Source: Climacteris rufus (taxonomy: Eukaryota > Chordata > Aves > Passeriformes > Climacteridae). From it: a DNA stretch of 64,000 nucleotides. Below the pieces are notes generated by a model. That model was not told the origin of the DNA. It worked only from the letters and a program-made list of their open reading frames with translations, and searched no databases. A program made the position numbers and the translations under genes. Below are positions 11,280 to 23,100 of the stretch, in pieces (the first letter of the stretch is position 1; each line of letters begins with the position of its first letter). The DNA lies in contig VZRZ01004927.1 of assembly GCA_013398175.1 (NCBI GenBank), forward strand, positions 255,418 to 319,417. Reading direction: 5' to 3'.

Positions 11280-12995
11280 ACACTGTTACTGCAGACTGTT
11301 TTGCCTGCGTGCTGCCCAGAACCAACCTAATGGTGTTTGGTTGGCTGCTGCTGGAGGAGTGGACTGGACAGCTGGAAGGAGAGACTCTGTGAAGAGGCTG
11401 GAGCTATAAACTAGCAGCATTTGTTAGAAGGATCTTGTTTGCCAAATGAATGCAGAGAAGCTTGATCTCTAAAACAAAATTGTGTTTGTGAGAGAACAAA
11501 CTGCCATTTTGCTAGCTAGTTGACACACAAACCCTAAACTTCCACGACAGCTTGTGACCCACTCAGTGTAATGTAATAGTTTGTATTGCATTGTTGCCCT
11601 TTCCCTAGTGAATGACATGTTTACATGTGTACATCAGCTTCCCTTATTTCAGGCAGCAGAGAGAATGTCCCAAGCATTTTGAGAACTTGGCCATCCCCAC
11701 CAGCAGGCAGGAAGATATATGTATATCAGGAAGAAGTGCCAGTGTGGGTTTTCCTCTTGAATTTCATGCAGGAACTGGACTCATCCCAGGCCTTTGGCAG
11801 TGAAGGTAATAAAGGGTGGGACATGCACACTGTTGGCTGCATGTGCATTGTAAGCTGAGCTGCTGGCCATCAGCTCACTCTGTTTATGTAACCCATTTTC
11901 CATTATAGGTATGGAGGAGATTAAATCTTCCAGAATTCTTTAGCTAGTGTTCTTTTCCTGTAGTGTCTCTGGTTTGTTCCCTCTTCAGGCTTTTGCATAA
12001 AAGGTTTTAGAATTGGGAAGCATGCTTTCCAGAAATTCTTAGCATTGACTTTAGAAACATATAATCAGGAACAGAGAGGAATCTCCACCTCTTCAGGGGT
12101 GCTGCTCTCCAAATTATTGAAACGTCCTGTTGGCAGGGTATAGGAAAGCAGCATCTGTAGGCCACCGCAAGGCACAGAATTAAGCACTTTGTTTTATTGT
12201 TTACAAAACATCACTGTTGAGCTGTGGGTTGTACTACCCTCACAGCAAATCACTCATCCCTAAGAGATTGATCAAGTCTTGCTTCATCCTATCATGTATT
12301 TGTCTATCAAGCTCCATTTTCCAGTGATTTAAGCTTTTTGACTTAGCTACTACATGGAAAAGACTCTTACACTGTGAGAAGAGGATGGGGAAGCCCCTCT
12401 CATCTGTAATTTATCTTCGGCTGTTTGTATGTACTTTTTTGTTTCTATGTTTATTTTGTCTAAGAATGAAAATATAAATCAGTTTCTGCATTAGTCTTCC
12501 TTGGTGCAGCCACTGAGATGAATGTCTTCTCCTAGTTGTCTTTAGACTTTTTTGAGAAAACAGACAATCTCATTTAATGACTTTGCTTCATGTTTTGATT
12601 GTTGTAAGCAGTGTGACTACTTTAGAGTTATTTGAAAGACTTTTGTATTCAGGAACTGATAAAAGACAACCCAATCCTTCAAGACTGTGACTACCCTAAT
12701 GCTGATTTAGTAGCTACAATCATACCTCTTGCCTTCTTCCACCCAGAAGGATCCCATTAAAAAGGTGCATGAATGATGATGCTGTCCTGAGGAAGTAGTG
12801 CATTCTGACAGATTTGATCAGTAGGACTTAAACAGGGGAGGCCTGATCTGTGGGCCAGGTAACTTGCTTAAAATTTTAGTGTAAGGTTTCTTTTGTGAAG
12901 GAGACATTATGTCTTCCGTATTCCTCTCTCTCTTTTAATGTTCACTTTCTGTATGTGCTCTTGAAAGTTTCTTTGGTGAATAAATGCTTTCTGGG
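11280..12995 (+). promoter_or_regulatory. RNF8: RNF8 3' UTR with candidate poly(A) signals
   Basis: After the stop codon there is no other gene signal. AATAAA hexamers occur at 11808-11813 and 12979-12984. The second is followed by a TG-rich stretch and would give a 3' UTR of about 1.7 kb. Which one is used cannot be told from sequence. Confidence 0.5.
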
Positions 12996-14608
12996 ATGTG
13001 CAAAAGAAGAGCATTCCTCAAAATGCTCATGAAATACGCTGATGTGGAACAGGCATTGCTGATGAAGAGGGAGTAGAAAGACACTACTGTGGTTACCTAG
13101 GACTGCAAATTCTTCTACTCTCTATCTCTTCCATATTGCTGTGCTTTTTTTCTCATTTCATTTTGCAAAATATATATTTATTTTATTATGTTGGTGTTTA
13201 TGCATATTGCAGAGAAGGATAATGGTTCCCCTGGTAATAGAGTGGTAATATTTGGTGTGATTTCTGAGTGTCCTCTTTTCATTAGAGCACAAAGAATGTA
13301 AGTGGTGTATGCCAAACCATTTTTGCTCCTACTAGTAGGTGCACGGTGTGTAAATGTCCACAAAGAGAGGTTAAGTGTAAACACTGTTCACTGACAAAAG
13401 CAGACCTGTATATCTAGCAGTGTGCTCTCCTCTGCTCTAAGGTCTGGATCCTTTCTTCTGCTTGATTGTACTTGGATGTGCCCTTGGAGATGTTATGCCC
13501 TGAACTGTTACCTGTCCTGGGATGACATCAAGTGCTTCCAGAATTCCAGTTACAGCTGAGTACAGTCACTGCAGGCTTGGTGCAGGTTCAAGATTTGCTT
13601 TTTTCCCTTGGAATCCAGCTGTCAGGATTTAAGGATGACAAACCAGATATATAAATATCTCTGATTTATTATCATAATGATGGGACAAAAGATCTTAATC
13701 AGAATTATTTGCTACACAGTATAGGAGCTAGAACAGCTATTACAGTGCATTATGATGCTATATTGAAGCAATTGTTTTAAAGCAGTTGCATTGAAGCTAG
13801 GAAAAAAAGTGTTAAGTAGAGATTGGTATCACTCACCCATGACAACTGTGGGTTGCACAGCCCTTCAGGAGTAACCTTGAGTGGCATCTCCAGTTAAGGG
13901 AGGAATCTTCACACATACAGTCCAAAAAGGGGTATGTCAGAAGACCCTGCCTTTAAAATTTGAGACTGTGCTTTTATAGTATACAGTATTAACTGTCAAT
14001 CATATGTCTCCAGGACAGCTGTGTCAGCTCAACAACTTTAGAGAAGTTATCAGTAGTATCACTTGTTTCTTCCTTTATCTGTGTATTTTACCAAGTCAAC
14101 TATATCTTCATCTTTGGGGTTGATGAATCAAACTGGGTTCAGCATTATTCAACACCAAAAGCAGCATGATGACCCCTTCTTCATTACCATGGATAGCTCT
14201 CCCAATAGGCATTGAGTGAGTTGTTTTTTCCCATTCCAGGCAGAGCATCCTCCTACAGCGCCTTAGCAACAACTGTCAAATTTAACTTTGCAGAACATGT
14301 AACAGGCCATTTAATAATCCAGCTGTGTCCCCCTCCCGCCAAGTGAAGTGTGGGTTTTCTTTTCCAAAGGTATGCTCTGACTACTTCATGTTTTACTTTC
14401 TCCTCCTGTCCTGCCGTAACTTGATCTATTTAGACACATAGCCTACAGCAACTAGATAACCATGAGCTACGCTTCCCAGATAGGATCCTCCTGTCCCTTG
14501 GCGTTGCCATGTTTGCTTTGGTTTTGTGAGACTAAGCATTCAGGCCTATGTGCTGAGCCGTATGTCCCCAGGTTTCAAGCTTAATGCAAAGTACAAGACA
14601 GCTCCCAG
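12996..14608. other. RNF8-CMTR1 intergenic DNA, nothing recognised
   Basis: This is AT-rich sequence with only short open frames on either strand and no recognisable protein, RNA gene or repeat. It ends at a CR1 copy. Confidence 0.5.
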
Positions 14609-14987
14609 GATCAGGTTGGAAAAGACCTCTGAGACCATCGACTCCACCCCATGACCGAACACCACCATGTCAACTAGACCACAGCACTGAGTGCCACGTC
14701 CAGTCTTTCCTTAAACATCTCCAGGGATCATGACTCCACCGCCTCCCTGAGCAGCCCATTCCACTGTCTAAGCACCCTTCCTGTGGAGAAATTCCTCCTG
14801 ATGTCCAACCTGAGCCTCTCCTGGAACAGCCTAAGGCTGTGTCCTCTTGTCCTGTCGCTGGTCGCCTGGGAGAAGAGGCCAATCCCCACCTGGCTGCACC
14901 CTCCTTTGAGGCAGTTGTAGAGAGTGATAAGGTCGCCCCTGAGTCTCCTTTTATCCAGGCTAAACACCCGCAGCTTGCGCTGCGATA
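14609..14987 (-). repeat. CR1 retroposon, minus orientation, left of the CMTR1 promoter
   Basis: Reverse complement of a CR1 3' region. Read on the minus strand it runs from 'gctgcgggtgtttagcctgg' through 'caggtggggattggcctctt' and 'aggaggaatttctccacag' to 'tcttttccaacctgat'. It is 5'-truncated, and its truncated end faces the CpG island. It is a close relative of the plus-oriented copy at 15340-15722. Confidence 0.92.
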
Positions 14988-14989
14988 GG

Positions 14990-15320
14990 CGACAGACACA
15001 CTATTTTATATCCGCTATATTTACAAGTGATCACGTCTGTGTCGCATGTGACACGGAAGGCCGGTGCGGCTTCAGCCGCCCGAGGCTGCCCGCGCCCCGC
15101 CTGCACCAACGGGAGCGGCGCGCGCGGGCNNNNNNNNNNNNNNNNNNNNCCCGCTCCAGCACGGCGCTCTCTGCGGGCCCCCGTTGCGTTTGGGTCAGCG
15201 CGGGGCGCGGCTCCCGCGGTCTCCCCGCCGCCTGCGCGGGGGTCTCGGCTCGGCCTCTGGGACCGAGGGCTGCGGGGCGGGCGGCGCGACGGAGGTGAGA
15301 GGCCAGAGAAGGGCAGCGAA
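14990..15320 (+). promoter_or_regulatory. CMTR1: CMTR1 CpG-island promoter and probable 5' UTR exon 1
   Basis: This is a GC- and CpG-rich block interrupted by a 20-N gap at 15130-15149. A good donor, GGAG|GTGAGA, lies at 15294/15295 and would end a non-coding exon 1. It would splice to the acceptor at 17030 or 17038 just before the start codon. CpG-rich sequence resumes at about 15740-15910 beyond a CR1 copy. The transcription start cannot be placed without transcript data. Confidence 0.6.
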
Positions 15321-15339
15321 GCTGGTGAAGGGTCTGGAG

Positions 15340-15722
15340 GGTAAGTTCTGTGAGAAGCGGCTGCGGGAGCTGCGGGTGTTTAATCTGGAGAAAAGGAGGC
15401 TCGGGGTGAACTTTATTGCTCTCTATAACTACCAGAAAAGAGGCTGTAGCCAGGTGGGGATCGACCTCTTCTGCCAGGCGACCGGGACAAGAGAACATAG
15501 CCTCAGGCTGTGTCAAGGGATGTTTAGACTGGACGTCAGGAGGAGTTTCTCCACAGAAAGGATGATTAGACGTTGGAATGGACAGCCCAGGGAGGTGGCG
15601 GAGCCACAGTGTTCAAGGAAGACTGGAAGTGGCGGTGCCGTGATCCAGCGGACATGGTGGTGTTCGGTCATAGGTTGGGCTGGAGGACCTCAGAGGTCTT
15701 TTCCAACCTGATTGATTCCGTG
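15340..15722 (+). repeat. CR1 retroposon, plus orientation, right of the CMTR1 promoter
   Basis: A CR1 3' region in plus orientation, from 'gagctgcgggtgtttaatctgg' near 15367 through 'gtagccaggtggggatcgac' and 'aggaggagtttctccacag' to 'cttttccaacctgattgatt'. It lies in CMTR1 intron 1 and is inverted relative to 14609-14987. Open frames here are remnants of the element. Confidence 0.92.
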
Positions 15723-15966
15723 AGAGGCTGGCGGTGCGTTCAGGGGGGCATTGGGGCGTGGGTGGTCCTGCGGAGGGGCTTTCGCTCGCAGCTGTGGGGC
15801 TCCCGAAGGACGCATGTCCCTAACTTGCGCTTAATTTCGCGTGGTTTGGAATTTGTCGGGAAGGCAGGTGCGCTGAGGGACCCTTAGCGGGGTTCGGAGC
15901 GTGGGCGTCTCGAGAGGACGCTGGCAGGGGTGAGCTATGTTAGCCAAACGAGAGACTGTCTCGGAA

Positions 15967-16083
15967 GAAATGGAAAATAAGCAGTTTGTTAGAGATAAAC
16001 AAAGGAAAAAAACAAAACCCTGAACTGAGGCAAGAGCAGATAAAGGTGAGTTGTCTGTAACAGAACTTGTGGTGAAAGGGAAA
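15967..16083 (+). promoter_or_regulatory. two ISRE-like GAAANNGAAA cores in CMTR1 intron 1
   Basis: GAAATGGAAA at 15967-15976 and GAAAGGGAAA at 16074-16083 both fit the core of the interferon-stimulated response element. They lie about 0.7-0.8 kb downstream of the candidate exon 1 donor. Known: mammalian CMTR1 is interferon-inducible (alias ISG95). Whether these sites act is inference. Confidence 0.35.
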
Positions 16084-17046
16084 AGATTTCTCAGCCATAA
16101 TGCAGTGAGGTTGTGGGATCACTTTGCAGTCAGGGTTAAGGGGATAAATAAAGGAGTTGGTCTTAAGCTGCCCTGTATATGTTTGTGGAAATAAGTTTGA
16201 GAACAGAATGTTTGAATTTGTGACTTAGGACATCTTTTCTAGCTTCGCAGTCCCATGTAGAATAATAAACGTGAATAGGCGTTCAATAGCGCTTTATTTT
16301 CAGTAGCACGGAGGTTTTAGCTGGTGTGCTAAGCATTTTTGCCTTTAAATTTTCACCTGCTTTCCAGTTCCTTGGTTCCTGTTCTCTGCAGGCCTTCCCA
16401 GCTTGAGTCTATGAACTCCATCTTAAGCCTTAGACCTTTTTCTGGGTTTATGCAAAGATTATCAGCCACATCCAGTAGCTTGATATCTTGCCAGTGATTC
16501 CTGGTGAAAAACATAACCCCCCCCACAACTTGAGCACATGTGTTATACAAGACATGTAGGAAAGCTCTTTTAATTCATGAACATTTGCAGAAGTGAGGTC
16601 AGAGTTGTTCAGTCTCTTGTGAGAAACTGGTTCCACCTTGCGTGTTCTCTATCAGAGTGATCTTACAATTTTTCGTTGTGTTTGGATAAAATGATTCCTT
16701 GATTCAGTAGTAGTAATCAGCTGCCATATATTTAAGTTGTCTGAGTGTCTGGGTTGACTTCATCTACTTGCATTCGAGGGTGGTAAGTAGGTTGTAGAAA
16801 TGATCTGAAATTCATCAGTAATTAGGGAAACTTCCACATTAGTTTTCTGTTTGATTAGTTAGACCAGCTGTTTAAAAAGACAGGTTCAAAAGAAGCTAAT
16901 ACTTTTACCCAGTGACATTTGAGAAGCATAATGCAGAACAGCCCATAAAATGACCTATGCCACCATGCTGCTGTGCCTTATAGAAAGTTAACTTGCTTAG
17001 CGTTTGCCAAATGTAATCATCTTCTTTCAGCATTTCAGGAAAAAAA

Positions 17047-17176
17047 ATGAAGAGAAGGACAGAATCCGAATTTAGCAGCCCCCAAAATAAGCAGAAGAAG
17101 AGGATGGAAGACTTGGGATTAACCCTCAGTTCTACTTCAGATGATGAAAATCAGTTTAGCAATCATACGACTCAAG
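17047..17176 (+). other. CMTR1: CMTR1 first coding exon: start codon and bipartite nuclear signal
   Basis: The start codon lies in an A-rich context (aaaaaATGA). The exon encodes MKRRTESEFSSPQNKQKKRM, two basic clusters about a dozen residues apart that form a classical bipartite nuclear localisation signal. An acidic-serine stretch (SSTSDDE) follows. Two AG acceptors, at 17029-17030 and 17037-17038, precede it. Both leave the protein unchanged. Confidence 0.92.
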
Positions 17177-20100
17177 GTAAGGTTGGAGATTTGGTATGTG
17201 CTCCTGCAGGGCTGTAAATAATAACCAAGAATTGAACCTACATCTCCTAAGTCCTAGTTGATAGCCTGAACTTCAAAGGCATACTCTCTCATTAGGAAAA
17301 AAATGACATTATTTCTTTTCATGACCTTGGATTGGTGTGAATTCTCTGAGGCTTTTTAAAAATCCTAAGTAAACCATTTCATCTGGGAATTGTATGAATT
17401 CAGATGTAGAAAATTGAATTTGAGGTAGATGACACATGCATGATGCAAAGCTATAAAAATTCTTGTCATATTGATGTTCTCAGTCTCAGAAGTTATTTCT
17501 GGTTTGGAAACTCAGTAGTGAGGCATTGTGGGTGTTATGCCATAAAGAAACATCATTATCATAATTTTAAAAAGAAGGAAATCCAGTAGTCTTATCACAT
17601 TTCTGCAGATGGGAGAAATTGAGATGAATGCAAAGGGGCCGGTTGATTTGGGCTCCTGCATTGTAGAACCGTCCCTTTTGCTGGCTCAGTGTCATTTTCC
17701 AGGGGAGAGCAGAGTTGTGAGAGCTCACAGGGGTTTCATTTCAGAAAGGAAATCTGTGTCAGAGATAACAGAGCTCATTGCTCACTTTTTCTTGGAGCAT
17801 GCTTTCTCACCTGGAGCTTGGGATAGACCACAGATGAGGCGCGTGCCCTACACGTTGGTATCGCCGTTGTGGGACACTTTAAACTCTCCCAGGATGGAAC
17901 CTCAGGTTGCCTCACGGTCACAGCTGCTATGTGAGAGTCTTGGGATTTCCCATGGTCATGAAGTGTTTGAGAGCCTGAACACATAAAGAAGCCTTCTCTT
18001 ATGGAAATGGAAGGGGATGTGTGTGGAAGATGAGTGGCTTGGTTTGGGGGTAGCTGTAAGTTGCAGGATGATTGTGTGTGTACCTGTACCTGCCCAAGGG
18101 GAGTGAGGAGGTGAGAGGTGGTGTCAGGAATGCTCTGTGCACTCAAGGCTGAGCTAAAAAATTCAAACAAATGTTTTTTAAAATTTTTTTCACCCATTTT
18201 GATTATTGAGTTCATAAGTGGGTCAAAATAGGCTGTAAGGCTTAGTGTTTAAGAAACAACTTGTTACAATTCAAGGACAACATTTTGGGTAGGGGTAATT
18301 GTTTAGTGTCTGTTACACCCATAGTGGTTTCTGATGGAAGAAGGAAGGTTGAGAAAAGAAGCAATTTGAGATCTAATCTCAACTGAGCATGGCTTAGCAA
18401 ATCTCAAGAACAAGGGGAGTTATGAAGGGACTTCCTTGAGACTTATGTAGTGGGCATTGTGTTTAAGGCACATTATGAGTCTCTAGAAAATAAGACAACT
18501 CACAAACAGGGAGCAAATTTAACTAAAGCTGTGTACTGAAGAAGCAGAAAGCAGTAACTGACCCTGAAGCAAAAGTCCTTTGTGAGCCTGTTCTTAACTA
18601 AGAACTCTGTGGAGGAAAGAGAAATCTGGCTTGTGCAACAGATGTTTGAAAATCAAGGTGGGTATAGAATGTGGCAAACACAAGTTGACTCATAGCCTTC
18701 CTTGTCTCCAGCTGGAAGCCTCAAAGGTTGGTACTGTAAAACTCTAGTTACTCCACTGTAACTGCTAGGGTAGTACTTACATGGGGACACAAGTCCTGAG
18801 TCTTAAAAACCAATAGTTCAGCAACAAGCATTGAGGACTCATTAAAAGGGTTTTAATTACAGTTGTATATTTCACTGTGGTGTCTTCCATTTTTACTTTG
18901 CTTCCTTGTAATGGCCTTTTTTTGCTAATTTTTCAGTTGTTTCCCGTTACTTCACTCATGCTCAGTTTTCCAGAATAGGAAAATACAGAGATCTGTGAGT
19001 TAAGAGAGAAATAGTCTGAGTTTTTTCTTAAATTAGACGAATGTAAGAAAAATTCAGTCCTTCTTTTTAAGTATTATAATATCTTTTGGGTTTTTTTTAT
19101 CACTTCTGTGGAGCTAAATAATTCCTTTTTAAGTGATAAACAGAAAAAGACCAACTCTGGTAATAATTTTCTGCCTTATCTCAGAGAAACTTTTGTAGTT
19201 CAACTTCTCCTAATTGTACAAAGTAACACAGAATGATTTCTAGCACTTGGTAAGCCAGGGAGGCTCAAGAGGCAGAGGTCCAGTGCAGAGCATGGCTGTG
19301 CTCGCTGTGGATTGCTGCTCCTGTAGTCTGTATGAATTAGCTGTAGTATGACTGGTGAGGCAAATTTCAGGAAGGAAACTTCTGCCACTGCTTCATCCTC
19401 ATAGTGATATTACCATGGGAAAAATCAAAGGACTTGTTGGGTTGTAGAGCCTCCCTCCTCACCCAGCTGCTGCAGAGCAGGCTGAGACAAATGAGACTAC
19501 CATGATTCCTGCCCAGATGCCAGTTACATCCTGCCTGGAACAAACAGATTTGGGCATCTCACAACTGTAGAGCAGCACTGAGGACTATACAGCTCATACA
19601 GGCCTAGGTTCTTGCCAACTAGATCCCAGCGTGGAACTGGGTATAGACAGAATTTCATTGTTTGGTGCCCATGAAGGCTCTGGTGCATCAGTTTCTGGTG
19701 AGAAAGGATTATTTTGATTGCCTGCTATGTGTGGTGGTACTTATTACCTTGATTGAACCATTGACTTGATTAAGTTCTTCCTCAAACCTCTCTCAAGGTA
19801 TTTAAAAAAAAAAAATGGTGTCTTCTGACCTTATACTTCACTTGAGTTTGTATCAGTAAACTCTGGAGGTGAAAAACTGTCTCACTTGCTGTAGTGAACT
19901 TGGAGATCCTTGCCACTGCCTTGGATAGTAGGGGTCAAACAAGTATAATAAGTTTAACTTTCTCTTCTTTCTGCATTTGGTAGATGCCTGTGTGGGTTTT
20001 TGGTTAAGTTCAGGATTTACGCCTCTAGTTAGGTAGGATACAGAGGAAAATTCAGTATGTTTTGTCCAGGAGTAGTTGTCACTTATCCTCAGGAAAGAAT

Positions 20101-23100
20101 CTCTGTGACCTTCTCAGTTCCCCAGGGGCATTGCAAAGGTCATGCACACCACAGTACTATGGTGGTCGTGCTGTGGCCACTCTGCTGGTGTGGTGGGGTT
20201 TGCCCAGCCCTTTGTGGGGCTTGGAATCCATTGGCTCAGAGAGATTGTGTGTGTCCCTGAGACAAAGGGAAAGATAGCCAGGGTCTTTTATATTACTTCT
20301 GCATGCTTCCCAGAGCACAGTTGAGATACTGGAGTGTCCTGTGTGTGTGTGTTGAGAGGGTTTAATGAGTCACACTGTATTCTAATGTGGTTACTGAGAT
20401 GTCTTTCTTCCATGTCATTTTTATTTTCATTCTCACTTTTTTGTTTCTTTTCAGAGTCTTCCAGTAGCACCAGTGGGTCTGACAGTGAGAGTGATGAAAA
20501 AAGACCAGTCTTCAGCAATGAGTTCAAACAAGACTCTCTTGTGGAGGGTACTTCATCTCGGTACTCCATGTATAACAGTGTCTCCCAAAAGCTTATGGTA
20601 GGTCAAAGTAGTTTTGGACCAAACTAGTAAGAACTGATGAGAGCAAAGTGTAAATACCAGTTTGTTATAAGATACTTGCATTCTGATCCTCTTTGTAGCA
20701 GGGTTCTCTGCATCTTTGAGCCATCTACTAGTAAATGTTGAGGGAGGCTGAGAGATCTTGGTTTAAGGGGATCTGTTAAAAAAGAAAGTTGGTTAGTGTT
20801 CAAGGCCTAGGAGCAGGGAGGTGAATAAGAAGGAAAGGATCTCTGGGTCAGTCAGCTTACTGAGCATGAAAAAAAAATCCTACCTGTGTTATTTTGCAAT
20901 GCTGGACTTAACAAATCCTTTGTAAGAAAGGCCTTAGCAAATTCTGTTATTAACATTAATTTGTTTGGTCTTGCTGGTTGGTATGTTTTTGTGGAATTAT
21001 TACTTGTTAATTATTTCTTTGCCTTTCAAGTCATAGCACTCTGCTTTATGTGGGGCTGGAAATTTCTTAGAAAGGTAGGGAATTGTGAAGTACAGTGACT
21101 GTGACAACTAAACTTTGAAAGTGATCAGCTACCCCTTCATTGCACAATAGCATGGGGAAGAAAGTGCTTTTAAAAAGTTCTGAGAAAGTGGTTGACTGTC
21201 CCTGCCTCATGGTAGCCGCAAATCTGGCAACTTGTTCCTGCGTTTAAGGCAATAGTGGGCTGCAGAGAACTTGAGTCTCTCTTGATGCATGCTTGTTTCT
21301 GGATGCAAACTTTGTCACTGTGGTATCACGAGTATCTCATGATCGTGAAACAAAAATGTTATTTCCAAGGGCAGCAGAGAAGATGAGATGTATAATTGTG
21401 TATTACTTGAAATGTGACAGAAAGGTTGGGACTCTGAGGGCCTGCTTGTGGGTCTCCCTTTGTTCTGTGCTGGTGCTGTACTCACAGGGGCTGGGGTTGG
21501 CTGTCTTTCCATGGTGAAAGGCCAGGTTGTACCTGGTTTGCCCAGTTAGAAGTTCAGTTCTGCTACAAGCTGGGAAGTGCTAGCTGCTACTAGGAGTGTG
21601 AACAGGGAGTGAGAACTGCTTCTCAAGGAGTTGGAATGCTGCTGACAAGCAGGATCATAGCTCTATATGAAAAAAAAGAACTTTCTTGCTGAATTCAAAA
21701 TTCAGTGGGATCCAAAGGCTGAGAGTTGCTGATTGTGCCTCTCTGTAGTTAAATCCTGTTGCTGATCATTCAGAATCTGTCCATGTCCATTTTTGGCACT
21801 GAGTAGCATTTTGCTGATTCTAGAGCAAGACTGTCTGTCCTTGGAAAGTTTTTTCCTGAGCCAGCTAGGAAGTGTGCTTTCAGTTGCCTCAATACAGGAG
21901 CTTTTACTGCTGAATTTGGGAGTCTTTTGTTTATAAGGCCTCAAATTTGAATATAAAGATTGTTGTGATATCAAGCCTGGTTGAATGATTTGGCAGCATT
22001 CAGTAAGTAAAATGAAAGTGGTCCTTAATTATTGGATTTTCAAAATTCTGTGCTCAGAAAACTGGAGTAAAACCAATTCAGTGACTGTGACATTTGGTGC
22101 ACACACTTCAAGGTCTGGTTCAGAGCAAAGGCAATGGGAAGACACCATGTTCCTTTGTATAACACAACCTGTCAGGTGTTCTTGTGTTGGTTCTCATACA
22201 GACTGGTAACAAAAAATGTTTTTGTTGTTTCTCACAGGAAGGAGTATATGGATAACATGCAAAGTGAAACAGTCATTAAGTCTTCTAGTTCCTTACTGTC
22301 TTGTAGATGTGTGAATTTGACTGCATCTCTGCTTTTTGTTATTGTTCTCTTACTGCTAAAATTTACTAATGAACATAGTTCTTTTAACCTAAGAGATGGG
22401 TATGTGTTTCAGGAGCAGTGTCTTGCATTCCTCCTCTGAGTTCTATGTGAAGTTTTAACTGATACTTGAAGTGCATGTGAATGCATGTTTACAACAAAGA
22501 ATATCATCACAACATGATTTTTTTCCTGTGCCAGCATCTTTCTTTTTTTTGAGAACCTTCCATGCTTACTGAACCTTGTGATGAATGGCTCCAGGCTCCT
22601 CACTACTTCTCCCTCTAAGCAGGCTGTTCCCCCGTTACTGAATCTTTTGTAATTTGCTGTCATCTCAAGCATCATTCTTCAGATCTATTTTTTTTTTGTA
22701 TCCTGCCTCAGTGAAGTGAACTCACTTGAGAGTCCTGAAAGCCACAACCGAGAATAAAAATGTTCAATGCCTTCAAGTCACTTCAGGGTGATGTGCCATT
22801 TTCCCCTCTAGTCTTTGACCTTAGCAGTAGTACACCAACTCAAATCCACTTGTCTCAGTGTGCTCCCTCTGCTCTCTCTGTAGGCCAAGATGGGCTTCCG
22901 GGAAGGAGAAGGTCTGGGAAAATACGGCCAAGGCAGGAAGGATATTGTTGAGGCCTCCAATCAGAAGGGAAGGAGAGGCTTTGGGCTGACCCTCAAAGGA
23001 TTTGATGGGGAGCTCAATGTTGATTGGCAGGATGAGCCAGAGGTAAGTACTTCCTGTTTGGAGTCCCATTTCTGTTGCTGTGTTCAGCAAAAACTGGAAG

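Noticed and set aside
15064..15711. 215-codon plus-strand frame across the CMTR1 promoter
   Set aside because: It joins GC-rich promoter sequence, a run of N and a CR1 element. There is no protein signature.
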